Below, piece after piece: positions 38,258-45,889 of a DNA stretch of 64,000 nt (position 1 is its first letter; every line of letters begins with the position of its first letter). This stretch comes from Limnobaculum allomyrinae (lineage in GTDB: Bacteria; Pseudomonadota; Gammaproteobacteria; Enterobacterales; Enterobacteriaceae). The stretch is from assembly GCF_016649425.1 (NCBI RefSeq), contig NZ_JADRCR010000001.1, positions 124,001-188,000 on the forward strand. Reading direction: 5' to 3'. Below the pieces are notes generated by a model. It saw only the letters and a list, made by a program, of their open reading frames with translations, did not search any database and was not told the origin of the DNA. The position numbers and the translations under genes are program-made.

Positions 38258-38521
38258 TTACCGAACACCACGAGAATGATTCTTCTTGCTCCAGCTAAAG
38301 GTTTCATCGCTGGGAACATATTTATCTTTCTTTTTTTCTGCCCGGGCTTTCTTCTCTTCTTTTTCCAACTCTTTCATTATTTGAGCAATAACGTCTTCTT
38401 TTGCTTTGTTGAGCTCACTATTGGTTAAAGAACGGCCTAATTCCCTTTTTAATTGTGCCTGTTTCATTTTAATCTGCTGTAACTGGCTTTCAGTTAAGTC
38501 TTTTAAGGTTAACTTCTTCAT
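38258..38521 (-). CDS. Small highly charged helical protein, unknown function
   Basis: 87 aa, rich in Lys and Glu (MKKLTLKDLTESQLQQIKMKQAQLKRELG ... ending in a basic tail), predicted mostly helical or coiled coil without signal peptide or membrane segment. GGAGTAAT precedes the ATG. It is convergent with the iron operon and shares its terminator region. I do not recognise the family; compact coding and the ribosome binding site support it as real. Confidence 0.7.
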   Translation of the reverse strand: MKKLTLKDLTESQLQQIKMKQAQLKRELGRSLTNSELNKAKEDVIAQIMKELEKEEKKARAEKKKDKYVPSDETFSWSKKNHSRGVR

Positions 38522-38595
38522 TATTACTCCTTCCCGATGGCAGATAGTATTCAGTGTAACGTGAAAATCAGATGGTGGGTATGCACCCTACTTAA

Positions 38596-39495
38596 TTATT
38601 TGTCTGCATTCAGTTTTTGGGTTAACCAAGGGACTAACTGTTTTTTGCGACTTAACATATTTTCAATGGTAATCGGTGACTGAGTGATGGGATTGTTTTG
38701 GGAAAAGTAGAGGCGGCTCTTTGACCCGGATAAAGACGTTATCATCAAAACATAAAAATTTAATCCTTCACTCTGTGCTCGTTTTTCTATCTCCTGCTGT
38801 AATGCGGGTAGTTGGTTTTCAATGGCATAGAAATCGCTAACCTCTATTTGACCAAGAATCAGCTTATAATCTCCAATCTGATAATTTTTTTCGTCTTTTT
38901 GTAGTAGACGTTCAATACTAAGCCCACTGATATCAGTTTTAGCGTCCAGCAGTTTAATCGTAAAGGAGTCCAAATCGACATTAGCTATCTGGCTTAGCTG
39001 ATGAGCGGTTTGTTTGTCTTGTTCTGTCGTGGTGGGAGACTGGAAAGCTACGGTATCGCTGAGTATTGCACCGAGCAGCAGTAATGCATGTGACGGACTT
39101 AATTGATAGTCTGGGGTGTGAGTAACAATATTAAAAACCAGCGTGGCACAACAGCCGACTCTTCTTATCCATGCGTCCAGGGGTTCTGTGGTGATTAACG
39201 AACCCAAGCGATGATGATCAATTAAACCAATTACCTGACTTTTATTCAGATTCTCAGGGCCTTGTTCTAAATCACTGAAATCAACCAGCCATACAGGTTG
39301 ATTAGCGATATTGTGTTCAAGCAATGGCGGTGATGCGCATTGTGCCTGTGACAAGATAAATTCGGTTTCTGGATTTAGCTCCCCGAGGCGATAAGCCGTT
39401 GCCGGACGACCGGTAACGTTCAGCCAGTTGCTGACAACAATGGCGCAGCATACTGAATCGCTGTCCGGGTTTAGGTGGCCAAATACCGAGATCAT
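38596..39495 (-). CDS. ppaC: Family II (manganese-dependent) inorganic pyrophosphatase
   Basis: A 299-aa DHH-family phosphoesterase. The N-terminal GHLNPDSDSVC corresponds to the GHxNPDTDS metal motif. VDFSDLEQ stands where family members usually have DHNE, and the DHH motif is LIDHHRLGS. The C-terminal DHHA2 domain ends SRKKQLVPWLTQKL, matching the substrate-binding RKKQ signature. The enzyme hydrolyses pyrophosphate with Mn2+/Co2+. E. coli has only the unrelated family I enzyme, so this may be an accessory copy. It sits beside the iron operon but on the opposite strand. Confidence 0.88.
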   Translation of the reverse strand: MISVFGHLNPDSDSVCCAIVVSNWLNVTGRPATAYRLGELNPETEFILSQAQCASPPLLEHNIANQPVWLVDFSDLEQGPENLNKSQVIGLIDHHRLGSLITTEPLDAWIRRVGCCATLVFNIVTHTPDYQLSPSHALLLLGAILSDTVAFQSPTTTEQDKQTAHQLSQIANVDLDSFTIKLLDAKTDISGLSIERLLQKDEKNYQIGDYKLILGQIEVSDFYAIENQLPALQQEIEKRAQSEGLNFYVLMITSLSGSKSRLYFSQNNPITQSPITIENMLSRKKQLVPWLTQKLNADK

Positions 39496-39659
39496 AAATC
39501 TACCTTATACTGAAGATGAAAAGTGCGGGATGCAGGGGACTTAATTATCAGAGTCTCCGCTAATATTACTATACCTTAAACTTATACAGGTTATGTAAGT
39601 CACAGCTTTTGAGATTTCTTATTATAAACTCATTAAATTAATCAGGTGGTTAAGTAGTT

Positions 39660-40646
39660 ATGACATCCTCGTCACGGTATCGGGAAAATATTAGCCATGG
39701 ATTGGATATGGTTAATAAGATTGAGGTAGTGGAGGGAGGCTACTTTGAACGCAGGATCATGAGTTTTGAAAACAATAATGAAGCGTATAATTTTCGGCTT
39801 TCATTAGGTGAAACTCGCCTGGAGTCCGGGCGTCACCTGTCTGCACTCATTGGCAGAGGGAAGGCATCATCGGAATATATTCATTTAGGACTTACTATCA
39901 AAGGAGGAGAATATACCCGATATAACGGGATGCCTATTGGTGTCGGTAACTTACGTATTTATCCAGAAGGTTCAGATATTCTTTATCAGTCGATGGGGGA
40001 GGCTGAATGGTTTGCGTACTCGATTCCCAGAGAGAAATTACAAAAAGCATTAAATGATTATGATGATGGCAAAATTAAACTGATACCTAATCGGATCATG
40101 ACATTCCCGCTAAAGGCTGAAAACTACGAACAGTTAAAAACTATGTTTCAGGAGATTCGACAGATGGCCTGTCAGCCCGGAAATATAGAGTTAAGTGAAG
40201 ATGTCACCAAAATGCTGTCAGCAGCACTATTAAATAGTTTTATTAAGGCTATTTGTGCTTCTGATGGTCAACCTGACTCAATAAAACCAAATAGTCTGGC
40301 TCAACTTCACGGGCAATTGATAATGGCAACTGAGCAGTTGATATTGTCGGGGCAGGAAAATAATCTCAAATTGAGCGATCTGGCTAAAGCTACGGGTTAT
40401 ACCTTGAGGGCATTGGAGTTTATTTTTAAAAATTCGGTAGGTATGTCGCCTAAAAGTTGGTTTGTGAATATGCGAATGAATGGCGCATTGCGTGATTTAA
40501 TGGAGGCTAAACCGAACATGACGGTATCGGATGTGGCTACCCGATGGGGGTTTCAACATCTCGCGCGTTTTTCCGCACAGTACCGTGATATGTTTGGTGA
40601 ATTGCCCAGTAAAACACTGAGTCGGGTACGCGAACGTAATAAATGA
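39660..40646 (+). CDS. AraC-family transcription regulator
   Basis: A 328-aa regulator with a 200-residue sensor part and a C-terminal AraC DNA-binding domain (about residues 220-325). The first HTH is KLSDLAKATGYTLRALEFIFK and the second is TVSDVATRWGFQHLARFSAQYRDMFGELPSKTL. The layout resembles EutR-type regulators. The ligand and targets are unknown. It is divergent from ppaC and may control it or other nearby genes; no operator was identified. Confidence 0.85.
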   Translation: MTSSSRYRENISHGLDMVNKIEVVEGGYFERRIMSFENNNEAYNFRLSLGETRLESGRHLSALIGRGKASSEYIHLGLTIKGGEYTRYNGMPIGVGNLRIYPEGSDILYQSMGEAEWFAYSIPREKLQKALNDYDDGKIKLIPNRIMTFPLKAENYEQLKTMFQEIRQMACQPGNIELSEDVTKMLSAALLNSFIKAICASDGQPDSIKPNSLAQLHGQLIMATEQLILSGQENNLKLSDLAKATGYTLRALEFIFKNSVGMSPKSWFVNMRMNGALRDLMEAKPNMTVSDVATRWGFQHLARFSAQYRDMFGELPSKTLSRVRERNK

Positions 40647-41054
40647 AGCATAAAGTTAAACAAACAGGGAATGGAAAAATACAACCAGCTAATTAAATGA
40701 AAGTAAAGTATTGTCCTTCGTCTTTAGCAGCCAGATTAGTAACTTGTGCTGACTATTTTTAGATTAAAATAATCAATTGAAATTATTTTAATATTCATTA
40801 TATATTGTGCAGTCAATAACGCCTTTTTATTGATATTTCAGGAATAATAATTTTCACGGTAGCCTCATTAATAGCATCTATACTGAGTGTACCGACAGAG
40901 AAGGTATTTAAGACCATTGGTTGGGGCAAGATAGCTCTATGAAAGAATAAGAAAGCAATTAACAGATTCTTGCAATCTTCTCTTTTATGTAGAAATAGTG
41001 CTCTGCTTAACAAAACAATCGATTTGACGATTACATAATTAGTAGGGGTTAAGT
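40647..41054. other. AT-rich intergenic region, no gene called
   Basis: About 400 bp, holding a 10-bp inverted repeat TTAAAATAAT (40764-40773) / ATTATTTTAA (40782-40791) which could end the AraC gene transcript or bind a regulator. A 66-codon minus-strand frame (40813-41013) lacks a ribosome binding site and homology and is not called. Confidence 0.45.
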
Positions 41055-41717
41055 ATGTTGGCGATGAAGCATATCTCCGCAGCAGTAGTTATCGGTAGTC
41101 TTTTATTAGGCGGTTGTACCTCGAAGGTAGCGGACACTAAAGATTATTCAGGTTTTTTACCTGATTATTCAAAACTGCATAAAGCTGAAAGTGCATCAGG
41201 GCAGGAAGTATTACGCTGGATGGATCCATCGTTTAAAGCTCAAAATTATCAGAACCTTTATTATGAACCAATTGTTTATTACCCGGCTCCAAAGCCTAAC
41301 GCACAAGTTACGCAACAAACCCTGGATCAGGTATTAAATTATACTAACCAAAATGTTAAAGCTGCTTTTGGCCAACGTCTGAATCTGGTTAATTCACCAA
41401 AAACACCAAACACGCTGATTTTCCGTGGTGCAATTACCGGTGTTGCTGCCTCTACCGAGGGTTTACAGTTTTATGAAGTTATCCCTGTCGCTTTAGTTAT
41501 TGCTGGCACAATGGCGGCAACTGGAGAGCGCGATCAGGACACAACCTTACTGTTTGAAGGCCAATTAATTGACGCCAGTACGGGTAAAACGGTATTTGAA
41601 GTCGTACGTAAAGGCTTTGGTAAGCAACTGAGTAATGATTCTCAAAAAGTAACCGCAGAAGACTTGAAAAAGATTGTTACCGATATGGCATCGGATATTC
41701 AGCGTTACAGAGAGTAA
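41055..41717 (+). CDS. DUF3313-type outer-membrane lipoprotein
   Basis: A 220-aa lipoprotein precursor (MKHISAAVVIGSLLLGGC, lipobox LGGC) with a DUF3313-like body: DYSGFLPDYSKLHKAES, YYEPIVYYPAP, and a TLIFRGAITG ... EGQLIDASTGKTVFEVVRKGFGK segment. The function of the family is unknown. The ATG at 41055 follows GGGG; the ATG at 41064 would begin directly with the signal peptide. It is monocistronic with a strong terminator. Confidence 0.82.
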   Translation: MLAMKHISAAVVIGSLLLGGCTSKVADTKDYSGFLPDYSKLHKAESASGQEVLRWMDPSFKAQNYQNLYYEPIVYYPAPKPNAQVTQQTLDQVLNYTNQNVKAAFGQRLNLVNSPKTPNTLIFRGAITGVAASTEGLQFYEVIPVALVIAGTMAATGERDQDTTLLFEGQLIDASTGKTVFEVVRKGFGKQLSNDSQKVTAEDLKKIVTDMASDIQRYRE

Positions 41718-41738
41718 GTTATTTTTGTTTGTACAAGG

Positions 41739-41766
41739 CGCCGCAGATATCTGTGGCGTTTTTTTT
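41739..41766 (+). terminator. Intrinsic terminator
   Basis: CGCCGCAGA (41739-41747) / TCTGTGGCG (41750-41758), one G-U pair, followed by TTTTTTTT. Confidence 0.9.
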
Positions 41767-42126
41767 ATACATATTGCCAGATACCGTTTCCCCCAACCGC
41801 CAGGTTTAGTTGAGTCCAGCCGGACAGAATTGACCTATCACATTGATAGTCCAAATCTTTAATTACAGATATTCTAGTGATTAATGTCGTAGTAATCATA
41901 TAGTTCTATTTTGACGAAAAAATGTATTGATTTTTCAGATGAAAATTGGTTTTTTATCTGATATAAATTATATGAACAAAATGAACAATAACATCTTATT
42001 TACATTGAAGTGACAAAATAGAAACAACAAACTATCTTTATAGTAAGCAGTATCAAAAAGTTAAAGGTTAGCGCTTCTGATACTACCTGTTTTATCCGTA
42101 CTCATTAGGTTCGCGAGGAGTTCACT
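41767..42126. other. AT-rich intergenic region before the small ORFs
   Basis: No gene seen. It contains an imperfect 11-bp hairpin around 41935-41962 (TCAGATGAAAA / TTTTTATCTGA, one mismatch) and should hold the promoter for the 25-codon ORF at 42127. Confidence 0.4.
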
Positions 42127-42204
42127 ATGAAAGTATTATTAACCGTAACGGGTACCGTTTTGCTGATATTTTATTCAACGCTTTTTATTATCAGCATGCC
42201 ATAG
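42127..42204 (+). CDS. 25-aa hydrophobic small protein
   Basis: A 25-codon ORF encoding MKVLLTVTGTVLLIFYSTLF then IISMP: a single strongly hydrophobic segment, likely a membrane micropeptide. GAGGAG lies 6 nt before the ATG and a 10-bp stem plus T-run terminator begins 22 bp after the stop. This gives a self-contained short transcription unit. I do not recognise the family. It could be a small membrane regulator or a type I toxin-like peptide, or the transcript could act as an RNA. Confidence 0.5.
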   Translation: MKVLLTVTGTVLLIFYSTLFIISMP

Positions 42205-42226
42205 TGTTTGGTATGTAGTAATCGAC

Positions 42227-42264
42227 AAATCTCCACTTAGAGCACTCTGGTGGGGATTTTACTT
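42227..42264 (+). terminator. Terminator after the 25-aa ORF
   Basis: AAATCTCCAC (42227-42236) / GTGGGGATTT (42250-42259), 10 bp with one G-U pair, followed by T, ACTTC and a T-rich tail. Between here and 42557 I see nothing but AT-rich sequence. Confidence 0.7.
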
Positions 42265-42557
42265 CTGTTTTTTGACCATCCTTATCTCCCGACAACACAT
42301 ATATTCCCTCGTAATTTATAAAACAATAATTTTATTTTGATTATTTTCATTATAAATCAATGTGATAATTTTATTTCTGGCGTAACCATTTCATTATGAA
42401 ACGCTTTTGTGTCTATTTCGTTTTATGGATAACGTTGTTACTAAATCGGCGTTAGATTAGCAGCCGTTACTGATGATTACAGGAAAGCTACAGGTTAGCA
42501 ATAATATTGCCTTTAGCATGCATCGCAGCAATATGTTACTAATGAGGAGTTATTGTT

Positions 42558-42734
42558 ATGGTTGGTGTAATACAAGATATTTTACAAGCAATAGTAGAGT
42601 GGTCATCAAATTTTATGATCATATTTTCTTTATGTGCATTTATTCTCCTTTATATATTTTGTGCCATCGGTTTATTTGCTATTTTGAAAGATGGTTCAGA
42701 AAGTGATAATTGTGATGATCACTTTAATAGATAG
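42558..42734 (+). CDS. 58-aa small membrane protein
   Basis: 58 codons: an amphipathic start (MVGVIQDILQAIVEWSSNF), one hydrophobic helix (about residues 19-43) and an acidic Cys-containing tail (KDGSESDNCDDHFNR). TGAGGAG at 42543-42549 gives 8-nt spacing to the ATG. An overlapping 77-codon frame from 42473 is judged a shadow. The family is not recognised. The coding signal and ribosome binding site make it plausible. Confidence 0.5.
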   Translation: MVGVIQDILQAIVEWSSNFMIIFSLCAFILLYIFCAIGLFAILKDGSESDNCDDHFNR

Positions 42735-42940
42735 TTGGCTAATAAATATCATAATTTTCCATTCTGACTTTTTTCTAAAAGAAGGCTTCCTGTATTGAGA
42801 TTATTTAATGTGTGGTTCATTATGTTTATATAATAACTTGATTATAGATTTACCATTGATTAATAAACAGGCAGATAAAGGGTTGTTTTTCATCAAAAGC
42901 GTTAACAGTGTTAATAATTTAAAAAATGAGGAGGATGAAA

Positions 42941-43015
42941 ATGTACTTCGATAACATAAGGGAAAGGCAGGGAATTAGTCTCATTCCCTCCTTTACGCCC
43001 CCAAGTTTTACATAA
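42941..43015 (+). CDS. 24-codon ORF with strong ribosome binding site (tentative)
   Basis: It encodes MYFDNIRERQGISLIPSFTP then PSFT, preceded by GAGGAG (42929-42934). A hairpin lies inside it (42969-42989), so it may equally be the leader or 3' region of an RNA. Its stop is 8 bp from the end of the convergent LuxR-type gene. Confidence 0.3.
   Translation: MYFDNIRERQGISLIPSFTPPSFT
42969..42989. terminator. Hairpin near the 3' end of the LuxR-type gene
   Basis: AGGGAAT (42969-42975) / ATTCCCT (42983-42989), 7-nt loop, pyrimidine-rich flank on the plus strand. It is a possible weak terminator for either strand. Confidence 0.4.
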
Positions 43016-43022
43016 TAGCTGA

Positions 43023-43634
43023 TTAGATGGAAAAACTACCTAGCTTAAACAGATCGAGAGAATTTTTTATTTCCAGTTTAAACATAATATTATAACGATG
43101 AACGCTAACGGTTTTACTACTTATATTTAGCTTTTCTGCGATATCTTTGTTTGACATACCCTGAGTGATGAACTGTAAAATTTCGCGTTCGCGATTAGTT
43201 AGCATCGCTGTTTTATTGACTTTATCGTTACACAATTTATTTTTAGGGATGCACTGAAAGCCGTTCATCACCAATTTAGATACCAGAGTCAGTGATTCGA
43301 TATCGTTAGTTTTATCGATGATACCATCGATTGAAACGTCTAATGAATTGATGATATTGGAGTTTGAGTTTTCAGAAGTCAATCCAATAATTTTAGTCGA
43401 TGAATTTTCACCATGTATTTCTTTTACCAGTTTATCTTTATCATTATTGATCAGATCAATATTGATTAATACCAGCTGTATATCCTGATTTTTAATCATA
43501 TCGACAACACCAGTTGTAGAATGAATAGCACCTACGATATCCAGAAAGTCAGTGTTCTTTAAGATTTCACTGATTGCGAAACATACGAATTGATTATTAT
43601 CGACAATTAATGTCTTTATTTTGCCTTTGTCCAT
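43023..43634 (-). CDS. LuxR/NarL-family regulator with degenerate receiver domain
   Basis: A 203-aa protein with an N-terminal receiver-like domain (1-115) and a C-terminal LuxR HTH (about 135-200; LTNREREILQFITQGMSNKDIAEKLNISSKTVSVHRYNIM). Key receiver residues are altered. The phospho-acceptor Asp is replaced by Asn58 (LVLINIDL), and the acidic pair is D12-N13. The Thr (LTSE) and Lys (DKTND) switch residues remain. It is therefore likely phosphorylation-independent. It lies downstream of the adhesin operon on the same strand and may regulate it. The start at 43634 is favoured by AGGCG 7 nt upstream; 11 more residues are possible. Confidence 0.85.
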   Translation of the reverse strand: MDKGKIKTLIVDNNQFVCFAISEILKNTDFLDIVGAIHSTTGVVDMIKNQDIQLVLINIDLINNDKDKLVKEIHGENSSTKIIGLTSENSNSNIINSLDVSIDGIIDKTNDIESLTLVSKLVMNGFQCIPKNKLCNDKVNKTAMLTNREREILQFITQGMSNKDIAEKLNISSKTVSVHRYNIMFKLEIKNSLDLFKLGSFSI

Positions 43635-43848
43635 TTTTAAGCGCCTATCGTTGTTTAATACTCGCATCCGTATTTAATGTGTTGAATGCAATGATCTCTA
43701 TACCAGAAATAGATCACAGAAAATAGATTCATTAACCAGAGTTGTGAACTATTAATAGAGATATATGTATTACTAATGAATAAAATCATCAGGGATTTCT
43801 TAATCTGTACGATGCACTAATAAAATCCCTTTATACTAATATGATTAC

Positions 43849-43902
43849 TTATGTTTCAATTTGATATAATTTCCTACCGCAATAATTATATAGATCCCTC
43901 AT
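43849..43902 (-). CDS. 17-codon leader-type ORF (tentative)
   Basis: MRDLYNYCGRKLYQIET, preceded by a perfect AAGGAGG at 9-nt spacing on the minus strand, about 215 nt before the LuxR-type gene. It could be a leader peptide for that gene. The surrounding 386-bp gap (43635-44020) shows only an imperfect AGGGATTT / AAATCCCT dyad (43791-43830 area) and no other gene. Confidence 0.25.
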   Translation of the reverse strand: MRDLYNYCGRKLYQIET

Positions 43903-44020
43903 ATATAACGGCCTCCTTGGAAGCTTCGCCCATTTTTAACATAAAACACTGAAAATCACTATTCATTAAAATAAATAACCGATCAGTCCATTAAGAACGA
44001 TTAAATATAATGGTCTAACG

Positions 44021-45889
44021 CTATTTCTTTCTGACACCAATTAAAAGCAGAGGGTCATCAATCCCTTTAGGTGTGGAACGAATAGCTGGATTAACAGTCG
44101 ATTCTTTTCTGATATTTTGCTGAGTTATCGCTGCTGGCGTTTGAGCTGGCTGCGATTCAGAGTATTTATATGGTTTAGTGATATAACCATCATTATTATT
44201 ATTTGGTGCCGGTATAGAAACCTGCGGACGTTCAATAGTGCTGGTTTGAATGTTTTGTGATGGTGTTATTTCTGGTTTGCTAACCACGATCTCTGGTCTG
44301 TTAACGACAATATTTTGAACATTTCGTGATGTGGTCGCTTCGGGTTTATTGATTACCGTTGTCTGAACATTGCCTGATGGTACAACGTCAGGTTTAGTGA
44401 ACGCAGTGGTTTGAACGTTCTGTGATGTCGTGGTTTCCGGTTTGTTTATCGTGGTACTTTGAACGCTTGGTGAATAAATAATTTCCGGTCTGCGTTCTAC
44501 CGCCTGCGGGGCTGCAGGAATAACCAGTGGTTCCGGTATTATTGTTTCTGCTATCTGAGGTTCCGCGGCTTTCTGAGGCTGTTTATTGCCGCCAAACAGG
44601 TTAGAAACTAAATTACCACCGTCGTCTTCTTCAAATTTTACTTTGATATTAAACGCTTTGTTTATCTCACCTAATTCAGAGAATACACGAATAAGCAGAA
44701 CCCGGAAGTTAAAGTCTGCATTCACTTTATTGCTCATCGTCTGAAAAAGTTCCTGTTCCGAGTTTAATAAATCCAACACAGAACGACGGTTTACTTTGTA
44801 CTGCTCATGGTAAAGCTCTTTAACTTCCTGAGAATGGAGTATACGTTGAGCATAGATGTTGGACTGATTTTCCTGGCTCAGTGCTTCCTGATACATCTGA
44901 GAGACTTTAGTGGATAAATCCTCAATAGATTTTTCAATATTCCAGCGGGCACTTTCTACTCGCTGAGCAGCACCTTTGCTGCGATAGATAGCACCACCAC
45001 CGTCAAAAATATTACTGTTTACGTTGAGCATCACGACCGTATCATTTTCTCCATTGGTACTCAATTTACCTTGAGAGACGGAGACGCTAAGGGCAGGGAG
45101 CCAACTTTTGCTGGTATAAGAATATTCTGCGGCGGCGGCATCCCGGTTTGCTCTGATCGCTTCGACGCGTGGTGAAGCTGAAATTCGTTCTTTCATTTTC
45201 ACCGCAAGTTTAGCTTTCAATGGACTGACATCAGGAATACTTAGCCCGGAAGGGCGTTTGCCTACTAAAATATAATAATCTTCCTGAGCCGCTTTTAGTT
45301 GAGCTTCATAATTTGCCAGTTCTGCATCCAATCCTTTGATCCGCACTTCAACCTGTTCAACATCACCACGGCTATCAACACCACCACTGGCTCTGGCTTC
45401 TGCCAGGCCAAGAATGTTGCGATGCTCAATCGTATTTTTCTTATTGATGTCAATTAACTGTTCATATTTCAGAATATTTAAATAGGTCTCAGAAACTTTT
45501 GATGACAGCACTTCGGCTTCATCATGTGCAGTGTATACCTCTGACGATTTATTATGCTCGGCGTATTCAACCTGATCGCCAACCCGACCAAAATCAAACA
45601 GAGTCTGATCGACTTTTACCGAATAGGTATTGCTGCCATCGCTGTCCTTCTTATTGCTGCGCATGACCTCATTACCCGCATTAACAGAAACGTTGGGTAG
45701 CCAGCCGCTTCGGGCTTCGCCAATCGTACTCTCTGCGGAGGCGATTTTTCCTGAATGGTATTTTATCGTTGGTGACCGATTAACGGCCATTTGCAACGTT
45801 TCATTCAATGTCTCGGCGCTTGTTTCCGCTGACAGCGTAGAGAAGTAGCTGACAACCAGCGCGAACATGATTTCATTGTATCGAATCAC
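44021..45889 (-). CDS. TolC/LapE-like outer-membrane channel with repetitive tail
   Basis: A 622-aa TolC-family protein with an N-terminal signal segment (IMFALVVSYFSTLSAETSA), two OEP domains (about 25-430; NRSPTIKYHSGKI, DQTLFDFGRVGDQVEYAEH, NIFDGGGAIYRSKGAAQRVE, YKVNRRSVLDLLNSEQELF), then an unusual 190-residue Pro/Thr/Val-rich extension. The extension has about six degenerate units of the form (N)VQTT-x-INKPE-x-TTS, ending in a basic tail. It forms the outer-membrane duct of the type I exporter. The GTG start directly follows the stop of the membrane fusion protein gene; it is last in the adhesin export operon. Confidence 0.88.
   Translation of the reverse strand: MIRYNEIMFALVVSYFSTLSAETSAETLNETLQMAVNRSPTIKYHSGKIASAESTIGEARSGWLPNVSVNAGNEVMRSNKKDSDGSNTYSVKVDQTLFDFGRVGDQVEYAEHNKSSEVYTAHDEAEVLSSKVSETYLNILKYEQLIDINKKNTIEHRNILGLAEARASGGVDSRGDVEQVEVRIKGLDAELANYEAQLKAAQEDYYILVGKRPSGLSIPDVSPLKAKLAVKMKERISASPRVEAIRANRDAAAAEYSYTSKSWLPALSVSVSQGKLSTNGENDTVVMLNVNSNIFDGGGAIYRSKGAAQRVESARWNIEKSIEDLSTKVSQMYQEALSQENQSNIYAQRILHSQEVKELYHEQYKVNRRSVLDLLNSEQELFQTMSNKVNADFNFRVLLIRVFSELGEINKAFNIKVKFEEDDGGNLVSNLFGGNKQPQKAAEPQIAETIIPEPLVIPAAPQAVERRPEIIYSPSVQSTTINKPETTTSQNVQTTAFTKPDVVPSGNVQTTVINKPEATTSRNVQNIVVNRPEIVVSKPEITPSQNIQTSTIERPQVSIPAPNNNNDGYITKPYKYSESQPAQTPAAITQQNIRKESTVNPAIRSTPKGIDDPLLLIGVRKK

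Noticed and set aside
40813-41013. 66-codon minus-strand frame before the DUF3313 lipoprotein
   Set aside because: No ribosome binding site or domain; lies in AT-rich promoter sequence.
42473-42706. 77-codon frame overlapping the 58-aa small protein
   Set aside because: Lacks a ribosome binding site; the overlapping frame starting at 42558 has a strong one and a coherent membrane helix.
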